Shown: one piece after another, positions 36,701-45,500 of the stretch
How positions within the stretch are numbered: the stretch's first letter is position 1
Layout: each line of letters opens with the position of its first letter
Assembly (NCBI GenBank): GCA_011037195.1
Contig: JAAEAF010002750.1
Span: 1 to 64,000 of the forward strand
DNA: 64,000 bases
Origin: Triatoma infestans
Lineage: Eukaryota > Arthropoda > Insecta > Hemiptera > Reduviidae
Reading direction: 5' to 3'
Translations under genes and position numbers: made by a program
The notes under the pieces: generated by a model
The model's input: only the letters and a program-made list of their open reading frames with translations
What the model was told of the DNA's origin: nothing
The model's database searches: none

Positions 36701-37194
36701 AGAGCTTTATATTACAAATTAATAAATACAAAAAATATAAAAGTAAATGAATTATAAATATTCACAGTAGAGGGTCTTTTGGTGTTGGTTTCTTTTTAGA
36801 TTTTACTTCATTTAAAGAATGTTCCCAAATACTGTTAACTCCAGCATTGTTGAGTGCATGTAACATCTAAAATATAAATACAAAATATTAACAAAATATT
36901 ATGGAGAATAGCCTTTCTAAAAATGTATAATCACCTTCAATTGTGATATACTCCAAGGTGATCTCTTTAATGATTTCACCATAGAAATGTGGCGTCCTAA
37001 ACTTCGATGAATACTACAGCACTCATCGCATACAAGCAATCCTCTATTTATCAAAGCCCATGGAGGATCTAATACAATAACAAATATTTTATAGATATGA
37101 TTTAAATGAAATTTTGTATTCCATTACTTAAAATTTCACCTAGTGATCCACAGTCAGCACAAATGTCTGCTTGCTTAATTAATTTAGTAGACAT
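19602..37194 (-). CDS. Git: ARF GTPase-activating protein GIT
   Basis: Thirteen exons give a 626-residue GIT scaffold, which turns off Arf6 and binds PIX, paxillin and GRKs at adhesions, synapses and endosomes. Exons, 5' to 3': 37194-37140, 37068-36935, 36866-36766, 36662-36488, 34596-34466, 34324-34138, 31889-31817, 31591-31409, 30973-30891, 21603-21439, 21042-20830, 20103-19888, 19766-19602. All junctions keep frame. ArfGAP zinc finger: C12, C15, C32, C35 (CX2CX16CX2C), arginine finger R40 in SIHRSLGRH. Ankyrin repeats span about residues 130-250; Spa2-homology repeats (FEELVMDVYDEVDRRE and FSALVLDILQDA) about 262-345; a coiled coil about 390-450; the paxillin-binding four-helix domain 500-626 (YVPCAERTRVAVAEL). 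The donor after exon 3 (CT|GTGAAT) is weak. A further alternative exon in the 9.3-kb intron cannot be excluded. Confidence 0.95.
20390..20570. repeat. Family A fragment in a GIT intron
   Basis: CCTAAAATAAATTTTCCCAG, AGAAATTTTTAAATAAACGT and TTTCGAGAAAGTCGCGAAAA are family A blocks also found near 4200, 53100 and 54520. Confidence 0.5.
20575..20735 (+). mobile_element. LINE 3' tail fragment, same type as 26448-29402
   Basis: A 5'-truncated insertion of about 150 bp ends with GGGCGCTAATGACCAC and GATGCGCC (20667-20698), a hairpin-forming 3' terminus, followed by an (AAAT)n tail. The end matches the 3' end of the large LINE at 29348-29379 and of the SINE at 1348-1378. Confidence 0.7.
22248..22286 (-). 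ncRNA. Minimal hammerhead-like motif (family 1)
   Basis: Minus strand: stem I GCATC/GATG, core CTGAAGA, a T, GGGCGAACCCC (stem II GGG/CCC), GAAA, CCGG, TC. All core bases are kept. Confidence 0.55.
22349..22387 (+). ncRNA. Minimal hammerhead-like motif (family 1), weakened stem II
   Basis: Plus strand: stem I GCATC/GATG and core CTGAAGA are intact, but stem II has mutated (TGAACGAACGCCT), leaving little pairing before GAAA. Confidence 0.4.
22536..22690 (+). mobile_element. Foldback family 2, half copy in the R1 LINE
   Basis: ACCAACAAGTGTGAGTGTAA, GAACTCTCTACACGAACTTG, CTCTGACGATGGATGAAAAT and GCATGCTACGACGGATAAAA follow the right arm of the family 2 element at 41800-41942. The core GAAA has changed to GAAG, so the motif is decayed. 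Confidence 0.6.
23176..24123. mobile_element. 948-bp DNA transposon with 34-bp TIRs
   Basis: GTTACGCTCAAAGACCAAAA... (23176-23209) and the reverse complement of 24090-24123 agree at 32 of 34 positions. Subterminal sequence is also repetitive: a GTGGCAATGAAGAAAAGCCA segment near 23371 recurs inverted near 24065-24085, with diverged ACAACGCnTTGTGG-type units between. The longest inner frame (23890-24099) has no recognisable transposase motif, so the element is non-autonomous. Flanks are AT microsatellite, hiding the target duplication. Confidence 0.75.
24172..24423 (-). repeat. 3' LTR, truncated
   Basis: The LTR starts TGTGACATTAATC at 24423 on the minus strand, directly after the polypurine tract. 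It matches 29742-29435 and loses similarity after GACGGTCTT. The missing LTR end coincides with AT-rich sequence and the 948-bp element next to it. Confidence 0.75.
24424..24437 (-). promoter_or_regulatory. Polypurine tract of the LTR element
   Basis: TAAGGGGGTAAAGA on the minus strand sits immediately before the 3' LTR start, the usual place and composition of the plus-strand primer. Confidence 0.7.
24540..24685 (-). pseudogene. Integrase C-terminal fragment of the LTR element
   Basis: A minus-strand frame contains YIGPYDVERTYGDTTYLLV and, further on, LRPYYQ before a stop. This is the GPY/F-type module that closes gypsy-type pol proteins. Reverse transcriptase, RNase H and the DDE integrase core are absent from the internal region. 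Confidence 0.65.
25000..26030 (-). pseudogene. gag-like region with three tandem 198-bp units
   Basis: The minus-strand reading frame begins near 26010 with METRTKSKSIPNLM and continues with Pro-, Ser- and Asn-rich sequence, interrupted by stops and frameshifts. At the distal end three diverged tandem units of about 198 bp (66 codons) are seen: the GGAATTGTCGG-type mark recurs at 25441, 25243 and 25047, and the middle and first units align through EIPDNSSMKTS / EITDNSKMKSS. Position directly after a PBS identifies it as gag, though no zinc knuckle remains. Confidence 0.6.
26329..26341 (-). other. Primer-binding site (tRNA-Lys type)
   Basis: TGGCGCCCGAACA on the minus strand equals the first 13 bases complementary to the 3' end of the lysine tRNA whose acceptor end is TGTTCGGGCGCCA. 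It stands a few bases after the inferred 5' LTR end near 26345. Confidence 0.75.
26345..26447 (-). repeat. 5' LTR, distal part
   Basis: This is the 3'-most 103 bp of the 5' LTR, cut off from the rest by the LINE insertion. The segment 26431-26447 is one copy of the target duplication. Confidence 0.65.
28623..28650 (+). repeat. Hairpin 1 in LINE 3' UTR
   Basis: GGGTGAAG/CTTCACCC, a perfect 8-bp stem, with the 12-base loop GAATATTCAGTA. Confidence 0.8.
28671..28698 (+). repeat. Hairpin 2 in LINE 3' UTR
   Basis: GGGGAAAG/CTTTCCCC, a perfect 8-bp stem with loop GAATATCGAGTA. It has the same size as hairpin 1 and nearly the same loop, although the stem differs. Confidence 0.8.
28732..28915 (+). 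repeat. 18-bp minisatellite in LINE 3' UTR
   Basis: Diverged units of GCGAGAATGTATTTATTA and GCATGAATGTATTTACTG alternate about nine times, some with a longer GGTTTTATA variant. The array lies inside the LINE 3' UTR. Confidence 0.75.
29420..29742 (-). repeat. 5' LTR, proximal part
   Basis: The LTR starts TGTGATATTAATCC at 29742 (minus strand) and matches the 3' LTR in long blocks, including TTCTCCTTTTTACC, CGATGGATTCCTACTTC and AACTTATTATGCGTAAAG on the plus strand. Confidence 0.75.
29845..30090 (+). pseudogene. RNase H relic of another LINE
   Basis: A plus-strand frame reads VIIVTDSQAAWYSMANFYYK and, after stops, NKRADILGKDAS, which are the D-S-Q-A and late 'N-x-x-AD' blocks of LINE RNase H domains. 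It lies just outside the LTR element, so it is a separate older insertion. Confidence 0.55.
30665..30840 (-). repeat. Family A fragment with CA microsatellite
   Basis: A (CA)n tract (30680-30709) is followed by ATTCGCTAAAAACATTTTTT, CGTATTCAGGGA and AAAACATGTATTTCCGTGAA, as at 2120-2260, and ends at AGTAAGAGAAA. It stops about 50 bp before GIT exon 9. Confidence 0.6.
32340..33345. repeat. Family A copy interrupted by a SINE-like insertion
   Basis: Family A blocks (GATGTGAAATAC end motif, CCCTACATC, (CA)n at 32986-33007, GTGAAAACTCAATCTAGAAA) lie on both sides of the 245-bp insertion at 33048-33292. Confidence 0.55.
33048..33292. mobile_element. 245-bp SINE-like insertion with 13-bp target duplication
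   Basis: CTCAAAATATGTA stands at 33035-33047 and again at 33293-33305, and the duplicated host sequence is family A. The insert holds ACCCTATGGCGCAACAGTCC, typical in style of insect tRNA-derived SINEs, and is GC-richer than its surroundings. No poly(A) tail is evident. Similarity to a named family could not be checked. Confidence 0.6.
35004..35260 (-). mobile_element. LINE 3' end, (AAAT)-tailed, antisense
   Basis: The minus strand ends with GTGTGCCTTTAAACAAAAAA, then AAATAAATAAATAATAATAG. Upstream lies a strong hairpin (35174-35206, GTCCCCCC/GGGGGGAC) whose loop contains GGATATCGAATA, close to the loops of the hairpins in the LINE at 28623 and 28671. A related LINE lineage is likely. It lies in a GIT intron. 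Confidence 0.6.
35988..36278 (-). pseudogene. LINE ORF1-like fragment (FP-type C-terminal domain)
   Basis: A 96-codon open frame contains NKFALQKSGKVRYPWSRNGK, ILIRKEEG and a DLVKYGYE tail. The 'Y-x-W-x-R-N-G-K-I-L-I-R-K' pattern is typical of the C-terminal domain in ORF1 proteins of insect non-LTR elements, also annotated as FP25-like. It starts at no good ATG (first Met is internal). It is not a GIT exon: the neighbouring exon 36488-36662 joins in frame to 34596 without it. Confidence 0.5.
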
Positions 37195-38029
37195 TTCCGA
37201 TAAAAACAGAGTAACTCTAATTCTCAGTCTTAACGTTAGTTAATCAGGAACTTGAAATTTAATATTAAATTCTTATCAAACTCCCAAACTGAAACATTGC
37301 AGACGGTTCCTGCTGCAAACAAAAGTTCATAAATGAGTCCATACAAAATTTTTGGCTTCTAACAAGCAGAAGTCCATTCACACCTCAAATTCCGTTTTCT
37401 TACTATTGCTAAGTTCCTATTTCACAATAAAAAATAACTACCTCAAATTACCCCACTTGTTAGGCACTGTTTATAAACAGAATGACTATAACCTATAATA
37501 CTGTTATCAGAGTCATACTATTGGTTAAATTGAGGGTTAGCTCCCCAAATAAAATTTGGTAATTATTGCAATCGGGCTGTCGAGAGGCACACCCTTTGTG
37601 ACTAATAAATAAGGAAAGTAGAAAAGAAACTGATATAAATTAAATAATCATTATAATAAACAATATCTAGTCTATATTCCAAAAACCGAAATCAAATAGT
37701 ATTTTGTCAGCCTTATATGGCTGACATGTTCTACAGTATTCTATTAACATACAGTATTCTTACACACTCAACAAAATAAGTCGTACACTAAGACTTTTTG
37801 TTGTATGAAGGGTTGGTTATTAATATACATATATATATCTGTACACTTCTGCTTGATTTACTTACGGATATTAACCGAATAAAAGTTTTGAATTTCAGAA
37901 ACTGAAATGTTAGCTCTCCTATATTTCTGTTGACTTGAGTGGGATTTCATGGTTCCCGTTACATTTTTTTATTTGTTTGGGGGGAATTTTATACTAATAC
38001 TTGATTAACACAATTTTTAATTATTCTTA
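37195..38029. other. GIT 5' flank / intergenic
   Basis: This contains the GIT promoter region, upstream of the ATG at 37194, and AT-rich sequence. No TATA box or gene was recognised. Confidence 0.35.
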
Positions 38030-38690
38030 CTTTGTACACTTTGTTCCCTGATACGGTTCAACTCAACCCATAAGTGTTCAATGGGATTGAGATGCGGGGA
38101 CTGAGGAGGTGTTTTTGAGCGACGGGGGCATTGTAAAGGAGACACTTCTGGACCCTAAAGGTGATGTATTTGGAGTCATTATCTTGTAAAAATAAAACAA
38201 CCCTTCAAACGCAATATTTCTGCGTTTCTTTCAAATTTTCTCTTAAGATCTCAATATATGAATTTTGGTCCACAATTCCACTAATAATATGCAACTTATG
38301 CTTTCCTGCAGCACTGATTTACCTCTACACCATAATATTACTCTCCGCGCTTCATTGTGGCCCTCCAATTTTTCAGGTTTAATTGTTCAATTTGTTTCCG
38401 CCACACTTTTTGTCTTCCGCCTGACGCTTGATCAGTGAATTTGCTGTCGTCAGAGAAGATACGTCACTCAAAAGATTGAGACTTGGAGAAGTGTCCCTTT
38501 GCAAAATCTATTCGCTGCTGACAATTAATTTTGTTGATAAACAGGTTTTTCCTAATTACTCGCCGATGGTACCAAGCTTCATTTTTGTTATTTCTAACCG
38601 TCTGGGGAGTCAGATGCAAGCTGTACTCCCGAGATAAAGTTTCCGTTTTTTGAGGTAGGTTCTCCCTTATTATCCTTTTCAAAATTGCTT
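38030..38690 (-). pseudogene. Tc1-like transposase, decayed
   Basis: Minus-strand frames give, in order, LTPQTVRNNKNEAWYHRRVI (helix-turn-helix end), NCQQRIDFAKGHFSKSQSFE, FSDDSKFTDQ (first catalytic Asp), LQDNDSKYI (second Asp) and LNPIEHLWVELNRIREQ (catalytic Glu). This is the order and wording of Tc1-family DDE transposases. Stops and frame changes break it, and no clear terminal inverted repeats were found. Confidence 0.8.
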
Positions 38691-38884
38691 ACCTCTTTAT
38701 ATTACTGACATATTTTATTCAGATCACGTCTTTGTCTATCTTAAATATATGCGAGAGTAGGCAGTTTTCTTTCATTCATAACTGACAGAGCCGGATTAAC
38801 CAATAGACATTAAGACAAATGTCGAGGGTCCGTATTCAATCGGGCCCCGCGCTTGTGAAAATGGTCAGTGTCCCTTGTGAAAAT

Positions 38885-39045
38885 GGCGATATTTTTTTCG
38901 TGATAGCCTGCTCCTTTTTGTGGTCATTGATTGGTTTCGGGCGTTCGCCCATCATCGGGATATTTTTGTTAAAACAGTGTGATAACATAAACTTGCACAG
39001 AGCAAAGTCAGTTAATACACGAGTGTGGACAACACGCAGTAGGGT
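38885..39045 (-). mobile_element. Foldback family 1, single arm, decayed hammerhead
   Basis: GTGATAGCCTGCTCCTTTTT, GGTTTCGGGCGTTCGCCCAT, then GTGTGATAACATAAACTTGC and ACAGAGCAAAGTCAGTT follow the family 1 arm. On the minus strand the core reads CCGATGA and stem III CCAA, both altered; stem II GGGC/GCCC is perfect. Confidence 0.65.
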
Positions 39046-39059
39046 TCGGGGCCTATAAA

Positions 39060-39640
39060 GATATCCTTCAAACCCTCCCTCACTAAAGCATCCGCCCTCT
39101 CATTGCCCAGAAACCTCGCTAGTCCCGTCACTCAGGCGAATGTCAACTTGTTTCGAGCACCCACCTCGGATAGGCTGTCCGACACCAGTCTTGAGACTAT
39201 TTGGTGTGATTAAAGTGCATTCAGGGCTGCCTGACTATCGGAGTATATGGCCACTCTCCTGCCCACCAAGTCTTGCCTTTTAATCTCCTTAGCACAAAGT
39301 TGTAACACCACGACTTCAGCCAGAAAGACCGTCTCGTATTTCCCTAGGCTGGCCTTAATCTTCAGGCCTGCCTCCGTAGTCCCCAGCTCCGACCCTAGTC
39401 GGAGTTTTGGAACCGCCTGTATACCAGACCAAGTTACCGAGCAGAGGGGTGTCACAGACCCAATCGCCTCTTTCGGTATTGCAATTTAGAAGTTCTTCTC
39501 AAAGTGATACCTAGGAACCATCCTATAGTTGGCATTCCAAATAATGGTCGGATTCCCATTCTGGTTTCGCCTTGAACGAGGATTTGTAGTGGTGGCAAAT
39601 TAAGAAGCACTTCCAGCGGGGCGTCGGGGTGGTTAACCAA
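39060..39640 (-). pseudogene. LINE RNase H domain relic
   Basis: Minus-strand frames show APLEVLLNLPPLQILVQGET, then a mutated YTGGSKTP (active-site D to G), then AEVVVLQLCAKEIK, VAIYSDSQAALNAL and finally FLGNERADALVREG. The order is that of the RT-RNase H linker and RNase H of I- or R1-like LINEs. It is dead through stops and frameshifts. Confidence 0.7.
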
Positions 39641-39842
39641 CCATAATATTCCTGCATTCAGGTCTCAGGTTCAAATGCCGGCAGAGTCATGGCATTTTTC
39701 ATTCTTGAAATCGTACAAAAATCTTATTACTTTATAACGAACACTTGCTTGGTTGGTAACTAAGTTGCCAAGAAAAATAAAGTTATATAAATGGGCCTCG
39801 ATTAATATTTCGTCTTGGGCCCGCTGGAGGGTTAATCCGGTC

Positions 39843-41632
39843 TTGATTAAATGGGATTGCGATATGTGCATCGGTCCTTTTAAAAGGACAGTAGTGGATT
39901 GTAACCCAGTTTAATACATGAGTGGAAAATACTTCCTCTTTCAGCAGTAAGAGAAGGTAAACATAGTCTTTTTTACTAAACGTAAATAGATAACTGTTTT
40001 TTTTCTTCTTCTTCTTTTATATATAATCACACCAACGGAAGCGAGGAAAATTAAATTTATGGCTAATTGATTGCATAATCCTTCGCCGTTTTGAAATTAT
40101 TTTACCCAAATGTAAATTTCCACTAATGTATCCCATCTTTTATAGAACGAAAGGCATTTCTTTGTTTTTCTGAAGAAATAGAAAGAGGCTTTCTATTATA
40201 AAGAATGAACTTCAATAAAAAAATAAAGTATTTTCTTTAATAATGTTACATAAATTTGATTTTTTTTTTTTTTTTTTTTTTTGAACACATGGAAGAGTAA
40301 CTTTTACAATTTAATACAAACCATTTACGATGTAATAAAAATTTATTATTTAATATTCTGAATCATTAAGTATTTCAGTAATTATCACTTATCAAAGAAG
40401 AATATAATTTCTTCTGCTTTAAAGCTTCAATAGTTCGGTATAAAATATATTTCTAATTTCTAGTTTTCGATTTTTAAAATAACAGAGTATTTATTTTTAT
40501 TTATCATATACAAATTCGGTCCCTTAGTTTTTTAGAATTAACATATGGTAAACTCAAATGGTGATCATAGAATCTGACTTCTAAGGAAATATTTAAATAA
40601 CAATAAAAAAGCTCATGGTATAGCTCTATTTAAAGTTTGAAATGAAAACTAGCATCAAACTGTGAAATTACAGTAAAGGTTTTTTTTTCAATAACTATTT
40701 TCCATATTTTCGAGTAGGCCCGAATAAAAGATTTTTTGGGGGTCCACGAAGGTAATGTCCACAAAATATTAAAAAAATATATATGGCAGTTGCCGGTACA
40801 TACATTACCATAATACACTACATTGAAGGGACATCCTAAGTACCTTATTACCTACAATCTTTCAAATTAAAATTAGAGAAAATCTATTTGAAGTTATTTT
40901 TCATATTAAATTAATTAGGAAGCCTAATAGCTCATTCATTATGTCAAATTTATATACCATAAAATTAATGAGAAAAGCAAAGGAATATTACACGACAGAT
41001 TTAGAAAGATTTTTATTATGGGGTGCGAAAGTTATCTATTGGGTTTTTGCCAGAGCAGTTTAAAAGTTCGCCCATCCTCTAATGTGGCATACTATCGACC
41101 TATTAAGCGAATCTAAAAAAACTGGATCAAGATGTCACAAAATTTGGAACCAACGAAGGACCCAAAAAAGGGGCTGCTCATTAATATGGGTCAGCGAAAA
41201 ATTTAACACCTCAAAAATACAAGAAGTAACATTATTCATTTACAGTGCTGAAAAAGAACTTAATAAAAAAGGGTATCAAAATAGAAATAAGGTAAACCAT
41301 GGTTGACAGGAGTCAGAGAAGGAAACTTATACACTTCAGAAAAGTTTATTTTCCGACCTTCGGACACTTTTGGTCGTTCAGTTCAATCCAGTGAAAACCC
41401 TTTGGCAGCCGAAAGTTCGAGGATCCCTCGCAAATTATCTCCAATAGTTTTTAGATCTACCAACCAACAATTTCAATAAACCAATTTTATTAAAAACTAT
41501 TAGCAATTATTATTATCAAACAAAATTTAAATATTTATATTTTAATAAACCAAAAACTTCAAATATTCTTATTTCGCATTTTTTTCTGGTGAATTTGTTT
41601 TTTCGATCACTTGGATAAATTTAAGAAAGCTT
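39843..41632. other. Intergenic AT-rich DNA
   Basis: A poly(T) run lies at 40259-40282. A CTTTCAGCAGTAAGAGAAGG string near 39935 is a family A end. No gene was recognised. Confidence 0.35.
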
Positions 41633-41968
41633 CTGGTATTTTATCCGTTGTAGCACGCATATTTATTTTGTTTCTGACCGGTTTCGGATTTTCATCCATC
41701 GTCAGAGCAATCACCAAGTTCGTGTAGAGAGTCACTTCAACGTAATGTTTCTGTTACACTCACACTTGTTGGTTTGTTCAAAAATACTTCTTGGAACGTA
41801 CCAACAAGTATGAGTGTAACAGAAACCTTATGTTGAAGTGAACTCTCTACACGAACTCCGTAAATTTGCTATGACGATGGATGAATATCCGAAACGGTCA
41901 GGAACAAAATAAATATGCATGCTACGACGAATAAAATACCAGCATTGGGACCCACACACATATTAAAA
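41633..41968. mobile_element. Foldback element, family 2
   Basis: Arms of about 140 bp (41633-41773 and 41800-41943) mirror each other, e.g. CAACAAGTATGAGTGTAACA against its complement, around a 26-bp centre. Each arm has a hammerhead-like core. Left arm, minus strand: CTGACGA, stem II GGAT/ATCC with a GAAA loop, GAAA, CCGG, TC. The right-arm core is mutated (ATGACGA). Family 2 shares no arm sequence with family 1 outside this core. Tail sequence after the right arm (AGCATTGGGACCCA) recurs after the half copy at 22680. Confidence 0.7.
41671..41711 (-). ncRNA. Minimal hammerhead-like motif (family 2)
   Basis: Core CTGACGA (position 7 is free in hammerheads), one unpaired T, stem II GGAT/ATCC, GAAA, CCGG, TC. 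Stem I pairing is poor: only about two pairs next to the core (CT/AG). Confidence 0.4.
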
Positions 41969-42532
41969 AAGCTTGCTATAATTTCATTTAGGATCCAATT
42001 ATTATTATTGTTCTCGGGAGTCACTCGAGACAAAACTATCAATGCTGGACTTTTGTTAAACCTTAGCAACATGAGTTTCAGTGAAAAACATGTAATAACA
42101 ATAACAACACTAATAACAATTAAAACAACCTTAATAATAACAATTATTTTGATCCCTAGTCAAAAGGCACAAAGACCGACCTTGCTTGGTGTTAAATGTT
42201 TGAAGAAAGTTTTTCAATAAAATTTAACAATATTTAACTTCAATCCCGGACTTCTCCTTGACAGTTTCTGAGGCAAAACATCAAGGTTGACCAAAAGAAA
42301 AATAAATATTTCTGAAGTTTAAAGTTTTCTTCTTAGCCCCTGCCAATCATCTTTACTTGTATCATTAATTACTGCCAAACAAACTATTATTTATATCCAA
42401 CCTGAAATAATTTCTTAAGGCAAAATATATTTTGAAATACTTCTGGAAATTCTAATTCTAATTAAACTGTACTAACAGTAACTTTCAATAATTCAGGGCA
42501 CTGACTGCCATAATTTTGATATAAAAACAGTG

Positions 42533-45500
42533 TTATAAGTAAATGTGTTCATCCACCAGAGTAGGTAACTTTTCTTCAATGGCAGCGCTTGATGTTCGGC
42601 ACATTCTCACTAAGTAAAATATTATAACCGGCAGCGGTGTCATCAATGCCACAGCCACTGGTGCAACTGAAAAGGAAAGAAAAATAAAAGTCATTAGTTC
42701 CAACTTAAGAGAATCATTCAACAAACAACTCTCAACCAAATGCACAACTATTTTAAATACGACTGTAAATAGTGTAATTGAAAATTCAAACCTGTAGTAA
42801 TGTCTGAAGCTGGTTCAGTTAAACAAAATCTCAACAGAAAAATGGCTATACCAGTATTCTGCACACCAGTTTCTATACAAATGGCAAGTTTATCTTCGGG
42901 CACTTGTTTTAGAACATTTGCCAGCGACCAACCTATTGCATAGCCTATGCAAGGAAGAATTAAACCAGCAACCAAAATCTACCAGAAAACAAAATATTTA
43001 AATATTAATCCTCGTAAGATAAGTGATCTAACTGGATCACTTCTCAAAAGAAGTTAGCAGAATAAGAAATAATCATCAGATTATTCCTTATTACATTCTC
43101 TTAATCCTAGTATAATATCTCAAAAACGAAAAGTCGCAGGAAGTTCAAACATGGTATTCCGCTTAGGCACTACTACGCATCAGACCGAAGATTTCGGACA
43201 AAATCCATCAACCAGAACTGCGACTTAACTGACTTTTTTTTTTGTTTCTCGAAAATGCTCCAACGATCTTGTTCAAGCTTAGTATACTACCTATACACAT
43301 AAATATCACTTTTATATGAAATATTTCCCCGGAAAAATTGATAGCGTTATGCATTCCTTTAAAGTATATTCCACTTCAGTATTATACATGGTATGATGCC
43401 ATCAACTATAGGCACTAGGATATAAGCTGCCTAATTTTGAAGTAACATTTCGCAAGAGGTACTATACTTTAGTAGTAAAATGAAAGTCAAGTATAAGTGT
43501 ATTGGATCAGTGGTCCTCGACAGGGAGGTTCCAGGTTTGAGTCCAGAAGTGCTGCTCTTAGATTTTCTCTGTGATGGGCGCGTTGTCTGTTTAGAGAAGA
43601 CTGGTTGGGATCACCCACTGAGAAGGCTCCGGGGGCACAATAGATCTTTAATATTATCTGGTAAATCAAGGCTTAATTATAAATAGGCCTTTTCACATCT
43701 ATTTCATAATGTGATTATTCCCTAATTCATGTATGTAACGGGATCTTAATTATACATTTAGAAAAAACAACAGGGAATCCATGATTAAAGAAACTTTCAA
43801 TTATTACATCTACTGGCACCATTTTTGCAATCAAGGAAATATGAAATTTGAAAAAAGAATTGTTTAAATTTCAGTTCTGTAAAATGTTAAATTTCAGTTA
43901 AGTTTTTTGTTATCACTCACTAATTATATCTAACCATGTATAGCATTGTAGATTGCTAGTCTGGTTGTAAACTGTATTACATAAATAAATAAATAAAAAA
44001 CTTCCTACAATTTTCCGTTTTTTAAGTATGTTACTTCGTATTATTTAATGTATTACTTTATGCATTTTCAAACAAAGGGGCGTTCAAAAGATATAACATT
44101 ATTTTCTCTGATACGTATAACTGATTTATTGTAATATATCTGGACTTAAAAACAATAAAGAAAGTAAAAGATGAATTTAGATAAAATTATTAAAATTAAA
44201 ACATTTACAACAATTAAATTGCACTGATTAAATGTAACTTCAGTTCAAGTAATGGTTGTGGAAAAGGTTCATATGAAGTTTGAATGGTTTTTAAATAACC
44301 ATGACGTCAACTGCCATTTAAATTATCTTTATAATTAATTAATTAACCTACTTTTAATCACTTCCATTTACTTTTCTTAAAATGGAGAAATATTTTCAAA
44401 ACAGTCATTAAAACAGATTGTTTTTAAATCGAACCATTCTTGGAACTAAATTCATGCTTTTGCTTGCTTCTCTTTCTTCCGATGTTTCGGCCATTCACTC
44501 ATCATAAGAGTTATTTTATAAATATAATCTATGGCGGAGTTAAAGACACTTTGGCTACATATTTCCATAATGCATCCCGATATTTATATCATAATAGTCC
44601 AGATGAAGTAATGAAAAAGCAGCCAGATCCAAGGACACATCTCGCACAGATAGAGAAATACTGCGAAGGAGAAAGAAAGTGAAGAATTGAATTAAATCAA
44701 TCCTAAGGTTGAAGGTCGAAGATAAAAGATAACGACTGAAGAAGGGAAGAAGAATGGGATGTTGGATAACTAATCTCTTTTAGTTAAAGCTTGTATTGCC
44801 CTTTTGGTGCCGACAACGCAATGCAACAAAGAACTCTGATGCGAAATTTGCGAGTCTATCGGCAAGGCAGTAGGAACGAATAGGCGAAGTGCGTATCTTA
44901 CAATGCGTATTTCTTTAGCTCCCTCATATGACATTCTGAACCGTTGCAAGCCCATTTTGTCAGTCCCGGTTGTGGTAACTAGATGATTTCATGAGTGTAT
45001 TGAGAGCTTTAAACGATAAAAGTAAAAATTCCCTCTGAAATGGGCGAGTGCCGAAACTGGTAAACTGGAAGAAAGAAAAGCTTTTTTAAGAACTGGCTAA
45101 TTTCTCATTAGAGGCACAAAGACCCATTCAAAAAAATAAAATAAAATATAAACTTTCTTGAAATGGACTGATATATGAATTCTATATTGTGAGAAAAGTA
45201 CTGCATATTTGATACTAAACGCATTATTTTACTAACCTTCCACGTAAAAAGCCTAAAAAGGTAGAACTTGGTAATAATCGCAAAAATAATAATAAAAAGT
45301 ATCAGAAATGCTGAAAAAGGTTTCAATATCCTGACCATAACTGCTGCTATTCTCTTACAATACAATTGCAGCGCATATCCAATGACAAGCGAAATGAGCA
45401 ATCCAATAGATGATGTTATAATTTTTTCGTATGGTACTCCTAATGTATCTCCAGCGAATATCACAGAACCCAAAGTAAACACCCACATGGGAATAAGTGC

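Larger units (their letters stand above)
38788..39842. mobile_element. Possible 1055-bp element with GCCGGATTAACC ends
   Basis: GAGCCGGATTAACC (38788-38801) and the reverse complement of GGTTAATCCGGTCT (39829-39842) point inward; both neighbour a GGGCCC-type string. Between them lie a family 1 arm and a LINE RNase H relic, so the element, if real, is itself riddled with insertions. Confidence 0.35.
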
